Origin: an uncultured Rhodospira sp.
GTDB lineage: Bacteria > Pseudomonadota > Alphaproteobacteria > Rhodospirillales > Rhodospirillaceae
Assembly: GCF_937138205.1 (NCBI RefSeq)
Contig: NZ_CAKZOT010000045.1
Span: 1-64,000 of the forward strand
Direction: 5' to 3'
DNA length: 64,000 nt
This document shows positions 9,580-20,063 of the stretch, piece after piece; within the stretch, counting starts at the first letter, position 1; every line of letters begins with the position of its first letter. A program made the position numbers and the translations under genes. Under the pieces are notes generated by a model. The model did no database searches. It was not told where the DNA came from and saw only the letters and a list, made by a program, of their open reading frames with translations.

Positions 9580-9635
9580 TGGCCCGATCAGCTCTCCTTT
9601 GTGCCGGCCAGACGAACCGCGAGGGCAGCCGAACC

Positions 9636-10715
9636 ATGCCTCTGGACCTCAAGGGCGTGAGCAAGCAGGTGGGCGGGGAAACCCACATCTACCCCACCGA
9701 CCTGACGCTCGAGCCCGGCGTCTTCAACATCCTTCTGGGCACGACGGGCGCCGGCAAGACCACGCTGATGCAGCTCATGGCCGGCCTGGAGCGCCCGACC
9801 GCCGGCGAAGTGTGGTTCGGCGGCGTCAACGTCACCGGGATGCCCGTGCAGAAGCGCAACGTTTCCATGGTGCACCAGCAGTTCATCAACTACCCGAACA
9901 TGTCGGTGTTCGAGAACATCGCCTCGCCGCTGCGGGTCGCGCGGATGCCGAAGGCCGAGATCAAGGCCCGCGTCGAACGGATGGCGGACCTTCTGAAGCT
10001 CACGCCCCTGCTGGGGCGGCGCCCGTCGGAGCTGTCCGGCGGCCAGCAACAGCGGTGCGCCATGGCGCGGGCGCTGGTCAAGGACGCCAGCCTCGTGCTG
10101 CTCGACGAGCCCTTGGCCAACCTGGACTTCAAGCTGCGCGAGGAACTGCGCGACGAGTTGCCGCGCCTGTTCGCGGACCGGGACTGTGTCGTCGTCTACG
10201 CCACCACCGAACCGGTCGAAGCACTGCTGCTCGGGGGTAATACCGCGACGGTGTTTCAGGGGCGCGTGGCCCAGTTCGGTCCGACCGGCGAGGTCTACCG
10301 CCGACCCGGCACCCTGACGAGCGCGCAGGTCTTTTCCGAACCGCCCATCAATACGGCGCCCGTCACCAAGGACGGCGCGACGATTCGCCTGGGCGAGCAC
10401 ACCGATTGGACGGCGCCGCCGCCCATCCAGGCGCTGCCGGATGGCGCGTATGTCTTCGGCATCCGGCCGCATCACGTCACGCTGGCTCCGGACGGGACCC
10501 ATCCGGTGGCCATCGACGGCATGGTGCTGGTCACAGAGTTGAGCGGCTCGGAAAGTGTCGTCCATTTCCGTCTTGGCGCCGATGACGGAGCCGCACCCTG
10601 GGTCTCTCAATCCCACGGCATTCACGCGGTCCCGGTTGGTCAGGTCGCGCGCCTGCATATGGACGTGGCCCAGGGTCTTTATTTCGAGCCCGATGGCGCG
10701 CGGATCGCCGCCTGA
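9636..10715 (+). CDS. glpS: Glycerol ABC transporter ATP-binding protein GlpS
   Basis: The protein has 359 residues from the ATG at 9636. The ABC domain (1 to about 235) has Walker A GTTGAGKTT, an intact signature LSGGQQQR and Walker B LVLLDEPLANLD, then a C-terminal TOBE/OB regulatory domain typical of MalK-type ATPases. The switch (H-loop) region reads VVYATTEPVEA, so the usual histidine of THDQ.EA is missing. It pairs with GlpT, which has the H-loop but a degenerate signature, to energise glycerol import through GlpP and GlpQ. It follows glpV after the palindromic repeat. Confidence 0.88.
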   Translation: MPLDLKGVSKQVGGETHIYPTDLTLEPGVFNILLGTTGAGKTTLMQLMAGLERPTAGEVWFGGVNVTGMPVQKRNVSMVHQQFINYPNMSVFENIASPLRVARMPKAEIKARVERMADLLKLTPLLGRRPSELSGGQQQRCAMARALVKDASLVLLDEPLANLDFKLREELRDELPRLFADRDCVVVYATTEPVEALLLGGNTATVFQGRVAQFGPTGEVYRRPGTLTSAQVFSEPPINTAPVTKDGATIRLGEHTDWTAPPPIQALPDGAYVFGIRPHHVTLAPDGTHPVAIDGMVLVTELSGSESVVHFRLGADDGAAPWVSQSHGIHAVPVGQVARLHMDVAQGLYFEPDGARIAA

Positions 10716-10760
10716 GCTGAGCGGGGCGCGGCGACCAGACCGGTGGGCCCAGGGGGAAGC

Positions 10761-11845
10761 ATGGCGAAAATCACCTTGGCGGGGGTCCGCCACTCCTACG
10801 GATCGACCCGCGACGACAGGGCGGACTGGGCGCTTCAGCACCTGGACGAGACGTGGGAGGACGGCGGCGCCTATGCGCTGCTGGGGCCGTCCGGGTGCGG
10901 CAAGACGACGCTGCTGAACATCGTCTCGGGCCTGCTGCGGCCGACCGAGGGCCGGGTGTTGTTCGACGACCGCGACGTCACCGACCAGCCGCCGGACCAG
11001 CGCCACATTGCCCAGGTGTTCCAGTTCCCGGTGATCTACGACACCATGACGGTGCACGATAATCTGGCGTTTCCCCTGCGCAACCGGGGTGTGGATGAGA
11101 CGCGCGTCAAGGCCCGCGTGCGCGAGATCGCCGACATGCTGGAGTTGACCGACATGCTGGGCCGGCGGGCCCGGGGCCTGACCGCCGACGGCAAGCAGAA
11201 GATTTCCCTGGGCCGGGGCCTCGTCCGAGAAGACGTCAACATCGTCATGTTCGACGAACCGCTGACGGTCATCGATCCGCATCTCAAGTGGCAGCTTCGG
11301 TCCAAGCTCAAGGAACTGCACCAGCGCGTGGGGCTGACCATGGTCTACGTCACCCACGACCAGACCGAGGCCCTGACCTTCGCCGAGCAGGTCATGGTCA
11401 TGAACGAAGGCCAGGTGGTGCAGATCGGCACGCCGGTGGACCTGTTCGAGTGTCCCCAGCACACCTTCGTCGGCCATTTCATCGGCTCGCCCGGCATGAA
11501 CGTGCTGCCCTGCACCCTGGAGGGCGGCAAGGCCGTGGTGGAGGGCCACGCCATCCCCATTGCCAACCCCGTGACCTCGGCCGCCGGGCGTCTGGAGATC
11601 GGCGTGCGTCCCGAGTTCATCGACCTGGCCGATCGCGGCGCCGAGACCGGCGTACCGGTCGAGATCCTCAAGGTCAGCGACGCGGGGCGCTACCGGGTCG
11701 TGCACACGTGTTTGAACGGCTTCGTGATCAAGGCTCTGGTCAGCGAAGGCGTGGAGATCCCCGCCGACGGCGCGCGGCTGGCCCTGGCCCCCGAGAAAAC
11801 ACGGCTTTACGCGGACGGCTGGCTGGTCCCGGACGGAGGAACGCC

Positions 11846-11849
<4 letters not shown>
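10761..11849 (+). CDS. glpT: Glycerol ABC transporter ATP-binding protein GlpT
   Basis: The protein has 362 residues from the ATG at 10761. Walker A is GPSGCGKTT, Walker B VMFDEPLTVID, and the H-loop YVTHDQTEA is intact. The signature is degenerate: the place of LSGGQQQR is taken by LTADGKQKISLGRGL. A TOBE-like C-terminal domain follows. This is the second ATPase of the glycerol importer (the name is the rhizobial one, not the enterobacterial glycerol-3-phosphate antiporter). Its stop overlaps the glpP start by four bases. Together with GlpS it should give one competent and one impaired ATP site. Confidence 0.88.
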
Positions 11850-13509
<1,660 letters not shown>

Positions 13510-13536
13510 GCGCTACGGATCAAGGGAGGGCCTGCC

Positions 13537-13818
13537 GTGGGACTGAGCTGGATGGCCTGGACGTGGCCGACCGCCGCCTTCTTTCTGTTCATCGCCGCCG
13601 CCATCGCCACGATGGGCGTGTGGGAGTATTTCGTCCCCGGCGGCGCGCCACGCCGGGGGGCGTTCGGCCTCGACACCACACGTGGCGACCGTCTGTTCAT
13701 CACCCTCGTCGGCAGCGCGTTCATCTTTCTCGGATGGCTCGGGCTTTTCGGTACGCCGCTGTGGGGCGGGCTGGCGATCGCCCTGGCGTGGGCCGGGTTC
13801 GTGTTCTGGAAAGTCTAG
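13537..13818 (+). CDS. glpU: Small membrane protein of the glycerol operon (DUF2160 family)
   Basis: The 93-residue protein has two or three hydrophobic segments (about 9-27, 52-70 and 73-91) joined by a short loop rich in glycine and arginine. It begins at a GTG (13537) preceded by AAGGGAGGG. DUF2160 proteins occur next to glycerol ABC transporter genes in alphaproteobacteria, where the gene is called glpU; the role is unknown, perhaps assembly or stability of the permease. It closes the operon 27 bases after glpQ. The following 295 bases (13819-14113) hold nothing I can identify. Confidence 0.75.
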   Translation: MGLSWMAWTWPTAAFFLFIAAAIATMGVWEYFVPGGAPRRGAFGLDTTRGDRLFITLVGSAFIFLGWLGLFGTPLWGGLAIALAWAGFVFWKV

Positions 13819-14113
13819 GGCGGATCGCGGCCCAGTCGTCCCGCCGCATAGGCCCAATGGCCTGCTTCAGTCCGCGCTTTGCTCGGAGGACTGTGTCTCG
13901 GGCGCCTCCCGGACCCGGCGACCCCGCGTCTCTGGGCGTCGGGTGGCGGTTGGATCGACGGGCCGACGCGAGGTGGGGCGCGGCAATGTCCGTCTGGATC
14001 GCACGGAGACGGGGCTATTGCGCTCCGTCAAGTCGCCGCCCCGATCCAGCCGGTAGATTGGGCCGATGCGGCAGCCGACCGCACCGCGCCACGTCTTGCC
14101 GGAAGATCGAACC

Positions 14114-14707
14114 ATGACGCGTGAGCCCGACCACAATCCCTGGACCACCCTGTCCAGCGACCGGGTTTACGAGAACCCGTGGATTCAGGTGACCGAGCAT
14201 CAGGTGCTGACGCCGGCCGGCTCCCCCGGGATCTACGGAGTCGTGCACTTCCGCAACCTGTCGGTCTGTGTCCTGCCGGTGGACGCGGACGGCACGGTGA
14301 CGTTGGTCGGCCAGTTCCGCTACCCGTTGCAGGCCTGGAGCTGGGAACTGCCCGAGGGTGGGTGTCCGCTGGGCACCGATCCACTTGACACCGCCTGCCG
14401 CGAGTTGCGCGAGGAAACCGGCCTGATCGCCGGCCACTGGGCCGAGGTGCTGCGGCTGCACCTGTCGAACTGCGTCAGCGACGAGGCGGGCGTGTCATTC
14501 CTGGCCTGGGATCTGACCCCCGGCCCCAGCGAGCCCGAGGACACCGAAAAGCTGGAAGTGCGCCGCGTGCCCTTCGCCGAGGCCGTGCGCATGGCGGAGA
14601 CCGGCGCCATCACCGATGCGCACAGCATCGCGACGCTGTTCCGGGTGCGCCTGATGGCGCTGGCCGGGAGCCTGCCCGAGCCGGTGGCCACGCGGCTTGC
14701 ATATTAG
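14114..14707 (+). CDS. Nudix hydrolase (ADP-ribose pyrophosphatase-like)
   Basis: The protein has 197 residues from the ATG at 14114. The Nudix box is ACRELREETGL, preceded by the glycine-rich turn EGGCPLGTD. It keeps REL.EETG, but the upstream glutamate of the canonical GX5E part is a threonine here. The N-terminal strand segment with PWIQVTEHQV resembles ADP-ribose and other nucleoside diphosphate-sugar pyrophosphatases, which split the substrate to AMP and a sugar phosphate. It lies alone between the glycerol operon and a channel gene. The substrate cannot be assigned. Confidence 0.8.
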   Translation: MTREPDHNPWTTLSSDRVYENPWIQVTEHQVLTPAGSPGIYGVVHFRNLSVCVLPVDADGTVTLVGQFRYPLQAWSWELPEGGCPLGTDPLDTACRELREETGLIAGHWAEVLRLHLSNCVSDEAGVSFLAWDLTPGPSEPEDTEKLEVRRVPFAEAVRMAETGAITDAHSIATLFRVRLMALAGSLPEPVATRLAY

Positions 14708-14772
14708 GTCAATCAAATATACAGAGCGCGTGTCCGCGCGAAACACCGCGCAGCAAAGGAGGAGGGGCTTCC

Positions 14773-15771
14773 ATGTCCGAAAGAGTCGGGTCCGCCACGC
14801 CGGACCACGCAGAGAAGGTCGGCTCGAACTGGCTGATGCACGTTCCCATCCCCCTGTTCGCTCTGGTGATGGGCACGGCCGGCCTGGGGATCACGTGGCG
14901 CAAGGCGCATCACGTGCTGGGGGTTCCGGCCCTCGTGGGCGAGATCGTGCTGGGCGTGGCGGCCGCGGCTTTCGTGGCCATCGCCATCCTGTACGCCTTC
15001 AAGTGGGTGATGCACGCCGGCGAGGTGAAGGCCGAGTTCAATCACCCGGTTCGGTCGAGCTTCTTCCCGGCGGTCTCGATCAGCCTGCTGCTGCTGTCCC
15101 TGGCGGCCGAGCCCTATTCGCACAACGCCATGTCCTGGCTGTGGGCGGTCGGCGCGGCGCTCCACCTCGTGTTCACGCTGCGCCTGATCAGCCGCTGGAT
15201 CGTGCACAATCAACAGATCAATCATTCCAACCCCGCTTGGTTCATCCCGGTGGTCGGCAACGTGCTGGTGCCCTTGAGCGGCGCGCGGCTGGGCTATGAT
15301 GAAATTTCATGGTTCTTCTTCGCCATCGGCATGGTGTTCTGGATCCTGCTGTTCACGATCGTCTTCTACCGGATCGTGTTCCATGACCAGTTGCCGGCGA
15401 AGTTCATCCCGACGCTGTTCATCCTGATCGCGCCGCCGGCCATCGGATTCCTGTCCTATGTGGCCCTGAATGGCGGCGTCGTGGACGGTTTTGCCCGCGT
15501 GTTGGTCTATTTCGCCCTGTTCATCACGCTTCTGAACGCCACACTGGTCCGGCAGTTCCTGCGCGTGCCGTTTTTCGTCTCCTGGTGGGCCTATACCTTC
15601 CCCATGGCGGCGGTTTCCGTGGCGGCGATGGAGTTCCATCACCTCAATGGCTATGACGAGATGTCGGTCATCTGCTGGACCCTTGTGAGCGTGACGACCG
15701 TGGTGATCGTCACGGTGTTCCTGCGGACGCTGGTCGCGTTGGTTCAGGGCAAGCTGTTCGTACCGGATTGA
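14773..15771 (+). CDS. TDT family channel/exporter (TehA/SLAC1-like)
   Basis: This 332-residue inner-membrane protein has about ten hydrophobic segments, the size and layout of the tellurite-resistance/dicarboxylate transporter family. The first helix, with WLMHVPIPLFALVMGTAGLG, matches the opening of TehA and of plant SLAC1 anion channels. Family members conduct or export anions such as dicarboxylates or sulfite. A strong ribosome site (AAAGGAGGAGG) precedes the ATG at 14773. Neighbours give no hint of the substrate. Confidence 0.82.
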   Translation: MSERVGSATPDHAEKVGSNWLMHVPIPLFALVMGTAGLGITWRKAHHVLGVPALVGEIVLGVAAAAFVAIAILYAFKWVMHAGEVKAEFNHPVRSSFFPAVSISLLLLSLAAEPYSHNAMSWLWAVGAALHLVFTLRLISRWIVHNQQINHSNPAWFIPVVGNVLVPLSGARLGYDEISWFFFAIGMVFWILLFTIVFYRIVFHDQLPAKFIPTLFILIAPPAIGFLSYVALNGGVVDGFARVLVYFALFITLLNATLVRQFLRVPFFVSWWAYTFPMAAVSVAAMEFHHLNGYDEMSVICWTLVSVTTVVIVTVFLRTLVALVQGKLFVPD

Positions 15772-15902
15772 GTGAGCCAATCCCTGATCCCGCGCGTAGG
15801 GAAGGGGCGAGGCGGCGCGCCGGTTGATCTTGCAGTGCAGCGAAAAACGCGTACCCTCGGCGCACCGTTCCGGCAACCAGGCCCAGCGTCAGGGGAATCA
15901 TC

Positions 15903-18620
15903 ATGAGCACACGCAATCTGGACCGCCTCTTCGCCCCCACGTCGGTCGCGGTGATTGGCGCCTCCAACCGCCCCAAGACGGTGGGGGCGCTGGTGATGCG
16001 CAACCTGCTGATGGGCGGGTTTCAGGGCCCCATCATGCCCGTCCATCCGAAGGACAAGGCGATCGCCGGTGTGCTCGCCTATCCCGACGTGGCGTCGCTG
16101 CCGGTGACCCCGGACATGGCCGTGGTGTGCGTGCCGCCAAAGGCCGTGCCCGGCGTCGTCGAGGCCCTGGGCGACCGCGGTGTCCGGGCGGCCATCATCA
16201 TCACCGCCGGCCTGGGCCAGGTGAAGGACGACGAGGGCCGCACCGCCCAGGAACGGATGCTGGAGAACGCCGGCCGCTATGGAATGCGCCTGTTGGGGCC
16301 GAACTGCGTCGGCCTGCTGGTGCCGGGCGTCAACCTCAACGCCAGCTTCCTGCACGAGCCGGCGAAGCCGGGCAAGGTGGCCTTCGTCAGCCAGTCGGGC
16401 GCCTTGTGCACGGCGGTGCTGGACTGGGCGACGCCGCGCGGCATCGGCTTTTCGCACTTCATCTCGCTGGGCGACAACCTGGACGTCGATTTCGGCGACA
16501 CCATCGACTACCTGGGCACGCATCCGGACGTCCGCGCCATCCTGCTGTACATCGAGGCCGTGCGCGACGCCCGCAAGTTCATGTCGGCCGCCCGCGCCGC
16601 GTCCCGCAACAAGCCGGTGCTAGCCATCAAATCCGGCCGCGTCGCCGAGGGCGCCAAGGCGGCGGCCTCGCACACCGGCGCCCTGGCCGGCGCCGATCAC
16701 ATCTACGATGCCGCCTTCCGCCGCGCCGGTGTCCTGCGCGTGTACAACCTGGAAGAACTGTTCCAGGCGGTGGAAACCGTCGCCCACCAGCGTCGTCTGC
16801 ACGGCGAGCGACTGGCGATCATGACCAACGGCGGCGGCATCGGCGTGATGGCGGTCGATGACCTGATCGACATGGGCGGCACTATGGCCAATCTGTCGGA
16901 CGAGACCGTGGGCAAGCTCGACTCGGTGTTGCCGCCGACATGGTCACGCGCCAACCCCATCGACATCATCGGTGACGCGCCGGGCAAGCGCTATACGGAC
17001 TCGATGGAGATTCTGTTCCAGGCGCCGGAGGTGGACTCGGTGCTGGTCATGCACGCCCCGACCGCCGTCAGCAGCCCGGACGAGATCGCCCAAAGCGTCA
17101 TCGACCTGACCGCCAAGAACAAGAAGGCGCACATCACCACCTGCTTCGTCGGCGAGGGGGCCGTCGCCAACGCGCGGCGCATGTTCGCCCAGGCGTCGAT
17201 CCCCAGCTACGATACGCCCGACCAGGCGGTGCGGGCCTTCATGCACACGGTGACCTTCGCCCGTAACCGCAAGATGTTGATGGAGACGCCGCCGTCGCTG
17301 CCGGTGGAGTTCACGCCGGCGGCGACCACGGCCCGCCTGGTCATCGAGGGGGCGATGTCCAAGGGCCACGTCGTGATGACCGAGCCCGACGCCAAGGCGG
17401 TGTTCGCGGCGTACGGGATCCCGACGGTCGAGACGCACATCGCGCGCGGTCCCGACGAGGCCGCCGAGGTGGCCGAGCGCATGGGCTGCCCGGTGGTGGT
17501 CAAGATCCTGTCGCCCGACATCACCCACAAGTCGGACGTCGGCGGCGTTGTGCTCAACCTGAACACGCCGGAAGAAACGCGCCACGCGGCCCAGGGCATT
17601 CTGGACCGCGTCAGTCAGGTCTTTCCGGACGCCAACATCGACGGCTTCACGGTGCAGAAGATGATGCGCCGGCCGGGCGCGCACGAGTTGATCATCGGCG
17701 TGACCACGGACCCGGTGTTCGGCTTGGTGATCCTGTTCGGCGAGGGCGGCACGGCCGTCGAGGTGATCGCCGACCGCGCCGTGACGCTGCCACCGCTGAA
17801 CATGAACCTGGCCCGCAACCTGATCGTGAACACGCGCATCTACAAACGGCTCCAGGGCTACCGCGACCGGCCGGCGGCGGACCTGGACGCCATTTGCTTG
17901 ACCCTCATCAAGGTGGCGCAACTGGCCATCGACGTCCCGGAAATCGTCGAGTTGGACATCAACCCGCTGTTCGCCGACAGCCGCGGCGTGCTGGCCGTCG
18001 ATGCCCGCATCAAGCTGGACGCGACGCAGAAGAAGGGACCGCACCGGCTGGCCATCCGTGCCTATCCCAAGGACCTGGAGGAGTGGTTCACCATGGCCAG
18101 TGGCCATCGGGTGCTGCTGCGCCCGATCCGGCCGGAGGACGAACCCAAGCACTACGAGTTCGTCTCGCGCCTGACGCCCGAGGACATCCGCTTCCGTTTC
18201 TTCGGTCTCGTCAAGGAACTGCCACACGACCAGATGGCCCGCCTCACACAGATCGACTACGAGCGCGAAATGGCCTTCATCGCCCGCGCCGACCTCGACA
18301 GGGACGGCGAGGAGGAAACCCTGGGCGTGGTGCGCACGGTCACCGATTCCAACAACGAGCGCACCGAGTTCTCGATCGTCGTGCGTTCCGACCTGAAGGG
18401 CTCGGGTCTGGGTGTGGCGCTGCTGGAGAAGATGATCCGCTACAGCCGCGCGCGCGGCACCCGGCAGATGATCGGCCAGGTGCTGAAGGACAACACGCGG
18501 ATGCTGCACTTCTGCGAGAACCTGGGCTTCCGCCGCGTCGGCATGGTCGAGGAGGACGTGGTCGAACTGGTGCTCGACCTGCAGGAGGTGCCGGAGCGCT
18601 CGGCCCACGATCCGGTGTAG
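15903..18620 (+). CDS. Fused ADP-forming acyl-CoA synthetase and GNAT protein acetyltransferase (Pat-like)
   Basis: The 905-residue protein contains a CoA-binding Rossmann domain (from VAVIGASNRPKTVG, about residue 14), a succinyl-CoA-ligase-like middle part, an ATP-grasp domain (about 480-710) and a C-terminal GNAT domain (about 720-895). The layout is that of bacterial lysine acetyltransferases Pat/YfiQ, which regulate acetyl-CoA synthetase and other enzymes. Residue H257 in ASHTGALAG corresponds to the phospho-histidine of ADP-forming synthetases, which enterobacterial Pat has lost. The protein might therefore also be catalytically active as a synthetase. It is transcribed alone. Confidence 0.85.
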   Translation: MSTRNLDRLFAPTSVAVIGASNRPKTVGALVMRNLLMGGFQGPIMPVHPKDKAIAGVLAYPDVASLPVTPDMAVVCVPPKAVPGVVEALGDRGVRAAIIITAGLGQVKDDEGRTAQERMLENAGRYGMRLLGPNCVGLLVPGVNLNASFLHEPAKPGKVAFVSQSGALCTAVLDWATPRGIGFSHFISLGDNLDVDFGDTIDYLGTHPDVRAILLYIEAVRDARKFMSAARAASRNKPVLAIKSGRVAEGAKAAASHTGALAGADHIYDAAFRRAGVLRVYNLEELFQAVETVAHQRRLHGERLAIMTNGGGIGVMAVDDLIDMGGTMANLSDETVGKLDSVLPPTWSRANPIDIIGDAPGKRYTDSMEILFQAPEVDSVLVMHAPTAVSSPDEIAQSVIDLTAKNKKAHITTCFVGEGAVANARRMFAQASIPSYDTPDQAVRAFMHTVTFARNRKMLMETPPSLPVEFTPAATTARLVIEGAMSKGHVVMTEPDAKAVFAAYGIPTVETHIARGPDEAAEVAERMGCPVVVKILSPDITHKSDVGGVVLNLNTPEETRHAAQGILDRVSQVFPDANIDGFTVQKMMRRPGAHELIIGVTTDPVFGLVILFGEGGTAVEVIADRAVTLPPLNMNLARNLIVNTRIYKRLQGYRDRPAADLDAICLTLIKVAQLAIDVPEIVELDINPLFADSRGVLAVDARIKLDATQKKGPHRLAIRAYPKDLEEWFTMASGHRVLLRPIRPEDEPKHYEFVSRLTPEDIRFRFFGLVKELPHDQMARLTQIDYEREMAFIARADLDRDGEEETLGVVRTVTDSNNERTEFSIVVRSDLKGSGLGVALLEKMIRYSRARGTRQMIGQVLKDNTRMLHFCENLGFRRVGMVEEDVVELVLDLQEVPERSAHDPV

Positions 18621-18691
18621 GGACCGGCGGCTGGGCAGGGCGCGGCCCCGGTGGCCCGTCCGCCCGTCCGCCCGCCGATGGTGGGCGGGCG

Positions 18692-18768
18692 TGGCGACCC
18701 CGGCAGGGCTTGAACCTGCAACCCCCGGTTTAGGAAACCGGTGCTCTATCCAGTTGAGCTACGGGGCC
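18692..18768 (-). tRNA. tRNA-Arg (anticodon CCT)
   Basis: Read on the minus strand, the 77 bases fold as a cloverleaf: acceptor GGCCCCG paired with CGGGGTC (one G-U), D arm GCTC...GAGC, anticodon stem CCGGT/ACCGG around the loop TTCCTAA, and a T arm with GGTTCAAGCC. The anticodon is CCT, reading AGG. The discriminator is G and the CCA end is encoded. Confidence 0.95.
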
Positions 18769-18871
18769 GTGACCATGGCCTGGCTGGCGGCGGTGCCAGA
18801 TAGGCACCGCCCGATAGCCGGGCGCGCAAGAGCGCTGATTACCAGATCGGCCCCGCCCTGACCACCCCCGC

Positions 18872-19035
18872 CGCAGGGCAATCGGGTGAATGCGCCTTTG
18901 GCCAAATACGAAACGTCGTAGAGACGTCGTAGGGCGGGTTCGCGCCAAAGGCGCAACCCGCCGCATCGCCGCCACACGGCGGATTGCCCCGCTTCGCGGG
19001 CTTTTCGTCGGGCGGTATCACCCGATTGCCCTGCG
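18872..19035. repeat. MITE-like element with 18-base perfect terminal inverted repeats
   Basis: The ends CGCAGGGCAATCGGGTGA (18872-18889) and TCACCCGATTGCCCTGCG (19018-19035) are perfect reverse complements. Inside lie two strong hairpins: GGCGGGTT...AACCCGCC (18933-18962), and a GC stem at 18986-19001 followed by TTTT, which could end transcription rightward. No open frame fits inside. The element sits between tRNA-Arg and the aldo/keto reductase gene and occupies most of the gap 18769-19130. Confidence 0.75.
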
Positions 19036-19130
19036 CAACCGGTGCCGGCCTGGTCTCCCGCGAACGGAAAGCGCCTGCGGATTTTCTCGATTAGGTTGCG
19101 CGCAGGCCACCCGCAAAACGGTCCATGATC

Positions 19131-20063
19131 TTACAGTCCATGCACCCGCGCCACGGCCGCCCGCACGGTGTCGGGCAGCGGCAGGTGGGCCGCCTCGGTC
19201 AGCGCGGTGACGTGGGCCGGCGTGGTGGTGCCGAACACGGCGGAGGCCACGCCGGGCTGTTCCAGCACCCAGGCCAGCGCCAGCTCCGCCGGGGTCCAGC
19301 CGGGCGCCCGCAACGCCGGCCGCAGCGCCCGCGCCCGCAGCAGCGGCCCCGGCCCGTGGCGCACTGCGCGGGCGAGGTACCACAGGCCGCTCGGCCGCGT
19401 CAGCCAGCGGGCCAGCGGCGGGGCGAAGGCCATGCGGGCCAGCGGTCCGGCCACCAGCACGCCCTGTCCGGTCTCCGCCGCCGCCCTGACCAGCGCCGCG
19501 TTGCCCGGCTCCATCACCGACAGGAAGGGCATCAGCACATCGAACGGCGCCAAGCCCGTGGCGTGACGGATCACCGGCGCGAAGCCGTTGATGCCCAGCA
19601 GGTCGACCACTCCGTCGTCGCGCAGGCGCTCCAGCGCGGACAGCAACTCCTCGGTCAGGTCGTCCGGCTCCGGGCCGTGCAATTGCAGCAGGGCGATACG
19701 CTCCAGCCCCAGGCGTTCCAGGCTGGCCCGGACCTGGGCCGTCACCGACTCGGGGCGGAAATCCTTGACCAGCCGTCCCCGCCGGTCGGCCACGGTGCCG
19801 ACCTTGGTGCCGATCACCAGCGCGTCGGGATCGGCCCCCAACTCGCGCAGCAGTCGCCCCAACCGCACCTCGGCATGGCCATGGGCGTACGAGGCCCCGG
19901 TGTCGTACAGGGTGATGCCGGCCTCCAACGCCGCCGCCAGCACCGCGCGGGCGCGCGCCTCTGGGAACCGCGGCTTGGCCCAGTAGCTGGCGCAGCCCAG
20001 GCCGAGCGCCGAGACCGTGCGGCCACTGCGCCCCAAGGGCCGCTGCGCCAGCCGCGCCGTCAC
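19131..20063 (-). CDS. Aldo/keto reductase
   Basis: This 310-residue TIM-barrel oxidoreductase has the AKR tetrad readable as D and Y in LYDTGASYAHGHAE, K in VIGTKVG and H in LLQLHGPEPD. Such enzymes reduce aldehydes or ketones with NADPH. The C-terminal part resembles the L-fucose dehydrogenase/D-threo-aldose group only loosely. The GTG start at 20063 overlaps the kdsB stop by four bases (GTGA), so the two genes are coupled. The physiological substrate is unknown. Confidence 0.83.
   Translation of the reverse strand: MTARLAQRPLGRSGRTVSALGLGCASYWAKPRFPEARARAVLAAALEAGITLYDTGASYAHGHAEVRLGRLLRELGADPDALVIGTKVGTVADRRGRLVKDFRPESVTAQVRASLERLGLERIALLQLHGPEPDDLTEELLSALERLRDDGVVDLLGINGFAPVIRHATGLAPFDVLMPFLSVMEPGNAALVRAAAETGQGVLVAGPLARMAFAPPLARWLTRPSGLWYLARAVRHGPGPLLRARALRPALRAPGWTPAELALAWVLEQPGVASAVFGTTTPAHVTALTEAAHLPLPDTVRAAVARVHGL

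Noticed and set aside
9588-11705. A 705-codon open frame on the minus strand opposite glpS and glpT
   Set aside because: It lies antisense to two clear ATPase genes, its protein is full of His, Gln and Arg as expected of a GC-rich shadow frame, and it resembles no family.
16944-18608. A 554-codon minus-strand open frame opposite the acyl-CoA synthetase/acetyltransferase gene
   Set aside because: It has shadow-frame composition and no motifs, and the opposite strand encodes a well-conserved four-domain protein.
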